Shown here in pieces: positions 5,466-7,538 of a DNA stretch of 7,538 nt. The translations under genes were made by a program, and so were the position numbers. The stretch comes from an uncultured Lachnospiraceae bacterium. GTDB lineage: Bacteria; Bacillota; Clostridia; Lachnospirales; Lachnospiraceae. The stretch's first letter is position 1. Each line of letters starts with the position of its first letter. The notes beneath the pieces are model-generated. The model was not told the origin of the DNA, did not search any database, and saw nothing but the letters and a program-made list of their open reading frames with translations. The stretch covers positions 1 to 7,538 of the forward strand of contig CADCPL010000236.1 in NCBI GenBank assembly GCA_902803305.1, given 5' to 3'.

Positions 5466-5858
5466 ATGAGGGCGATCTATTACGGTGATTACAACTATAT
5501 GATAAGAGTAGACGAGCAGAGGAGCAGAAGAAAGGCAAGGACACGTCAGGTCAGAAGACAGAAGCTGATCCTTATAGGAGCACTCATTACAATAGCACTT
5601 GTTCTGTTCTTTTCAATCAGAACATTTGCCGGTACAGACCCTGATACAACAGACAATGCTACGAAGACTTATCGAAGTGTCAAGATCTATTGCCATGATA
5701 CGGTTGAATCCATAGCGGAAGAGAATTTCAGCACGAATTATTCGACTGTTGATAAGATGGCAGATGAGATAAGACACATTAATCACCTGTCACCGGACGA
5801 GGAGCTCATTCCTGGGAATTATATCGTTATACCTGTTTATGATCCATCCGGTTATTGA
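5466..5858 (+). CDS. SOS-controlled membrane-anchored LysM protein, YneA-type division inhibitor
   Basis: This 130-residue protein has a cytoplasmic, strongly basic N-terminal tail (about 1-33, Arg/Lys rich at 19-33), one membrane segment (about 34-51, LILIGALITIALVLFF) and an extracytoplasmic LysM domain (about 69-123: KIYCHDTVESIAEEN, then INHLSPDEELIPGNYIVIP). This layout and its divergence from lexA match YneA of Bacillus, an SOS-induced protein that halts division until DNA is repaired. Function is therefore inferred from architecture, promoter and position. I chose the ATG at 5466 because GGAG (5457-5460) is 5 nt upstream and it lies downstream of the promoter. An in-frame ATG at 5433 lacks a ribosome binding site, and the still longer frame starts before the promoter. 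The N-terminal tail is longer than in Bacillus YneA. Its 3' end overlaps the recombinase gene by 7 nt tail to tail. Confidence 0.85.
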   Translation: MRAIYYGDYNYMIRVDEQRSRRKARTRQVRRQKLILIGALITIALVLFFSIRTFAGTDPDTTDNATKTYRSVKIYCHDTVESIAEENFSTNYSTVDKMADEIRHINHLSPDEELIPGNYIVIPVYDPSGY

Positions 5859-6910
5859 TCATTGTCATCACGCAGCTTTACTGCGGAAGCAGCCATGCGT
5901 CTTCTGTCCTGTTCAAGAGCGGCATAATGTTTTTTTGTAGTGTTAACATCTGAATGGCCAAGCACATCGGCTACCAGGTAGATATCCCCGGTTTCGCGAT
6001 ACAGGCTTGTTCCGTAGGTACTTCTAAGCTTATGAGGCGTAATTTTCTTTAATGAAGTCACCGCTGATGCATACTTTTTAACAAGTTTTTCCACCGCTCG
6101 CACTGATAGGCGTTTATTCTGAAGGGACAGAAAGAGAGCATCTTCATGACCTTCTTCGGGTATAATCCTGTGTCGTTCTTCCATATACTGTTTCAGCGCC
6201 TTTTCCACTTCATCGCCAAAATAGACAATGGCTTCGGAACCACCTTTTCTTCGAACAAGTATCCCGTTATTTTTAAAATCAACGTCTTTTATATCCAGTC
6301 CGACACATTCTGAAACACGGATACCTGTTCCCAATAGAAGCGTTACAAGCGCCAGATCCCTTGTTTTGGTCTTTTCATGAAAGGCGGACTGCTGTTTTGT
6401 CATCTTGTCCCCGTTCTCAACATGTTCGAGAAGGAGAGCAACTTCATCCGGATCCAGCCTGATTATCTCTTTTTTATGGAGTTTGGGCATGGATACAAGT
6501 GCGGCGGGATTTTTCTCTATTATCTCCAGATTGAAGAAAAACTTGTAAAAACTGCGCAGCGATGCAAGCTTACGCTGCTTTCCGCGCTCGTCATTGCTTA
6601 TCGCTTCGTTATCTTTCTCGTAATATGACAGGTAATCAAGATACTCGGTTATATCCAGCGCTTTTACTTCATCAAGCCACTCCACTTCATATTCGGTTAT
6701 GTCCGTTTTCATGAACTTTGGATGATTTTCATGCAAAAATTCAAAGAAAATGCGAAGGTCATAAGCATAAGCAAGCCGTGTCCTTGTTGATGTGGTATCC
6801 TTTATACCGAGAAAGAATTCCCTGCAAAAGGGCGGAAGAGAGCCCATCAGTTCACGGAGTTTGAGCATATTATCCGCATTCTTCTGGTCATGATAGTTCA
6901 TGTTCTTCAT
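5852..6910 (-). CDS. tyrosine recombinase, Xer-like
   Basis: This 352-residue tyrosine recombinase/integrase cuts and rejoins DNA through a 3'-phosphotyrosine. The N-terminal SAM-like core-binding domain spans about 25-135 and the catalytic domain about 150-345. The full catalytic set is visible: Arg198 in GTGIRVSE, Lys222 in RRKGGSE, His293 and Arg296 in PHKLRST, His319 in LGHSDVNTT, and the nucleophile Tyr329 in KHYAAL. AAAGGA lies 10 nt before the ATG on the minus strand. The start overlaps the upstream TtcA-family gene by 23 nt, suggesting coupled translation. No att site, excisionase or phage gene is visible nearby, so it looks resident rather than part of an element here. It is about 50 residues longer than XerC/XerD, so I do not assign xerC or xerD. 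Confidence 0.93.
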   Translation of the reverse strand: MKNMNYHDQKNADNMLKLRELMGSLPPFCREFFLGIKDTTSTRTRLAYAYDLRIFFEFLHENHPKFMKTDITEYEVEWLDEVKALDITEYLDYLSYYEKDNEAISNDERGKQRKLASLRSFYKFFFNLEIIEKNPAALVSMPKLHKKEIIRLDPDEVALLLEHVENGDKMTKQQSAFHEKTKTRDLALVTLLLGTGIRVSECVGLDIKDVDFKNNGILVRRKGGSEAIVYFGDEVEKALKQYMEERHRIIPEEGHEDALFLSLQNKRLSVRAVEKLVKKYASAVTSLKKITPHKLRSTYGTSLYRETGDIYLVADVLGHSDVNTTKKHYAALEQDRRRMAASAVKLRDDNDQ

Positions 6911-7538
6911 TTATTTTCCATCCTTTTAAGTCGGAACGCTGTATTGCAGTGAACATCCGGTCTTTTATCCCGGGATTTTCTGCATTAAGCGTTTTCAGCA
7001 GATTTTTTACATATTCACGCTTTGTATCACCGTCGGCAGGACACAATTTCCCGGCAACGGGAAGATCCATTTTGTTCCTGAATCCGATTATATCGGATTC
7101 ATCTATATATAAAAGCGGCCTGATAACATACAACTTTGTTCTGTCCAGATAAGTCACGGGACAGAATGTGTGAAGCCTTCCTTCGTATATAAGTGACATC
7201 ATAAGCGTTTCAACAACATCATCCTTATGATGACCGTATGCGACTTTATTGCATCCGAGCTTTAATATAGCTTCATTAAGCGCTCCTTTTCGCATTTTGG
7301 AACAAAGGCTGCATGGATTACTTTCCTGTCTGCTGTTAAATACTATATCGTAAATATCTGTTTTGACGACTGTATAGTTGACGGATAACTCTTCGCAAAG
7401 CTTTGCTATCCCTTGCGTATCGAATCCCGGAAGTCCCAGATCGACCGTTATCGCTTCAAGATGAAACTTGTGCGGATAGAATCTTCGCAGATTTGCCAGG
7501 GCATACAGTAGAGTGAGAGAGTCTTTACCGCCGGATAT
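6888..7538 (-). CDS. TtcA-family PP-loop ATPase (tRNA thiolation type), N-terminus missing
   Basis: The visible 216 residues begin inside the PP-loop ISGGKDS, so only about 30 N-terminal residues should lie beyond the window edge. PP-loop ATPases activate a tRNA base by adenylylation. This one carries the TtcA-group features: paired cysteines in CSLCSKMRKG (visible residues 76 and 79), the AYGHHKDDVVETL motif (100-112), IRPLLYIDE, and a third cysteine in KLCPAD (166). Three such cysteines hold a [4Fe-4S] cluster in TtcA and related thiolases, and TilS lacks this set. In Proteobacteria TtcA makes 2-thiocytidine at tRNA position 32. Whether this clostridial member has the same target is not shown by the sequence. 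The gene overlaps the recombinase start by 23 nt and is probably co-transcribed with it. Confidence 0.88.
   Translation of the reverse strand: MSGGKDSLTLLYALANLRRFYPHKFHLEAITVDLGLPGFDTQGIAKLCEELSVNYTVVKTDIYDIVFNSRQESNPCSLCSKMRKGALNEAILKLGCNKVAYGHHKDDVVETLMMSLIYEGRLHTFCPVTYLDRTKLYVIRPLLYIDESDIIGFRNKMDLPVAGKLCPADGDTKREYVKNLLKTLNAENPGIKDRMFTAIQRSDLKGWKINEEHELS

Noticed and set aside
5866..5937. Terminator for the LysM gene within the recombinase 3' region (GCAG/CTGC hairpin and a later T7 run)
   Set aside because: The 4-bp stem has no adjacent T-tract, and no convincing stem precedes the T7 run at 5931-5937.
6377..6628. 83-codon plus-strand open frame inside the recombinase gene
   Set aside because: It is antisense to a well-supported catalytic and core-binding domain, with no family features of its own.
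1..7538. dif-like recombination site, att repeats, CRISPR array, tRNA or insertion sequence
   Set aside because: I looked for paired recombinase half-sites with a short spacer, regularly spaced repeats, cloverleaf-like segments and transposase motifs, and found none I could support.
6888..7538. tRNA(Ile)-lysidine synthetase (TilS)
   Set aside because: The PP-loop is shared, but the CSLC pair, GHHKDD context and third cysteine fit the TtcA group.

Overview
The window looks like core chromosome from a low-to-moderate GC Gram-positive bacterium of the class Clostridia, plausibly Lachnospiraceae. The evidence is the block rplU-prp-rpmA-obgE followed by yhbY-nadD-yqeK-rsfS, an L27 precursor with the cleavable N-terminal leader found in Firmicutes, strong AGGAGG ribosome binding sites, and a Gram-positive type LexA with GAAC-N4-GTTC boxes. 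The genus is inferred from gene order and protein character only. I see no insertion sequence, CRISPR array, tRNA or rRNA.

Layout. 1-285 (+): C-terminal end of alanine racemase. 275-382: an embedded sigma-A promoter and a leader that resembles the L21 autoregulatory leader. 383-1310 (+): rplU (L21), prp (the protease that matures L27) and rpmA (L27 precursor). 1318-1351: an intrinsic terminator. 1367-4523 (+): obgE, yhbY, nadD, yqeK and rsfS, tightly packed and partly overlapping, a ribosome-assembly, NAD and Ap4A housekeeping operon. 4530-4562: a hairpin between convergent transcripts. 4595-5212 (-): lexA. 5213-5465: a regulatory region with a consensus promoter and a cluster of LexA boxes. 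5466-5858 (+): a membrane-anchored LysM protein that matches the lexA-linked, YneA-type SOS division inhibitors. 5852-6910 (-): a tyrosine recombinase with a complete catalytic set. 6888-7538 (-): a TtcA-family PP-loop protein cut by the window edge.

How the genes work together. The first half makes and matures ribosomal proteins and supplies assembly factors (ObgE and YhbY on the 50S subunit, RsfS on L14), together with NAD synthesis (NadD) and Ap4A turnover (YqeK). The second half is an SOS module: LexA represses itself and the divergent LysM gene, so DNA damage should release a cell-envelope protein that delays division. The recombinase beside it may act in chromosome-dimer resolution or be an unassigned Xer relative.

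Most of the window is conserved housekeeping DNA. The most interesting parts are the architecture of the lexA/LysM regulatory region (paired LexA-like boxes 13 bp apart, a 23-bp palindrome and a flanking 17-bp inverted repeat) and the prp/rpmA overlap, which encodes the peptide that Prp removes.
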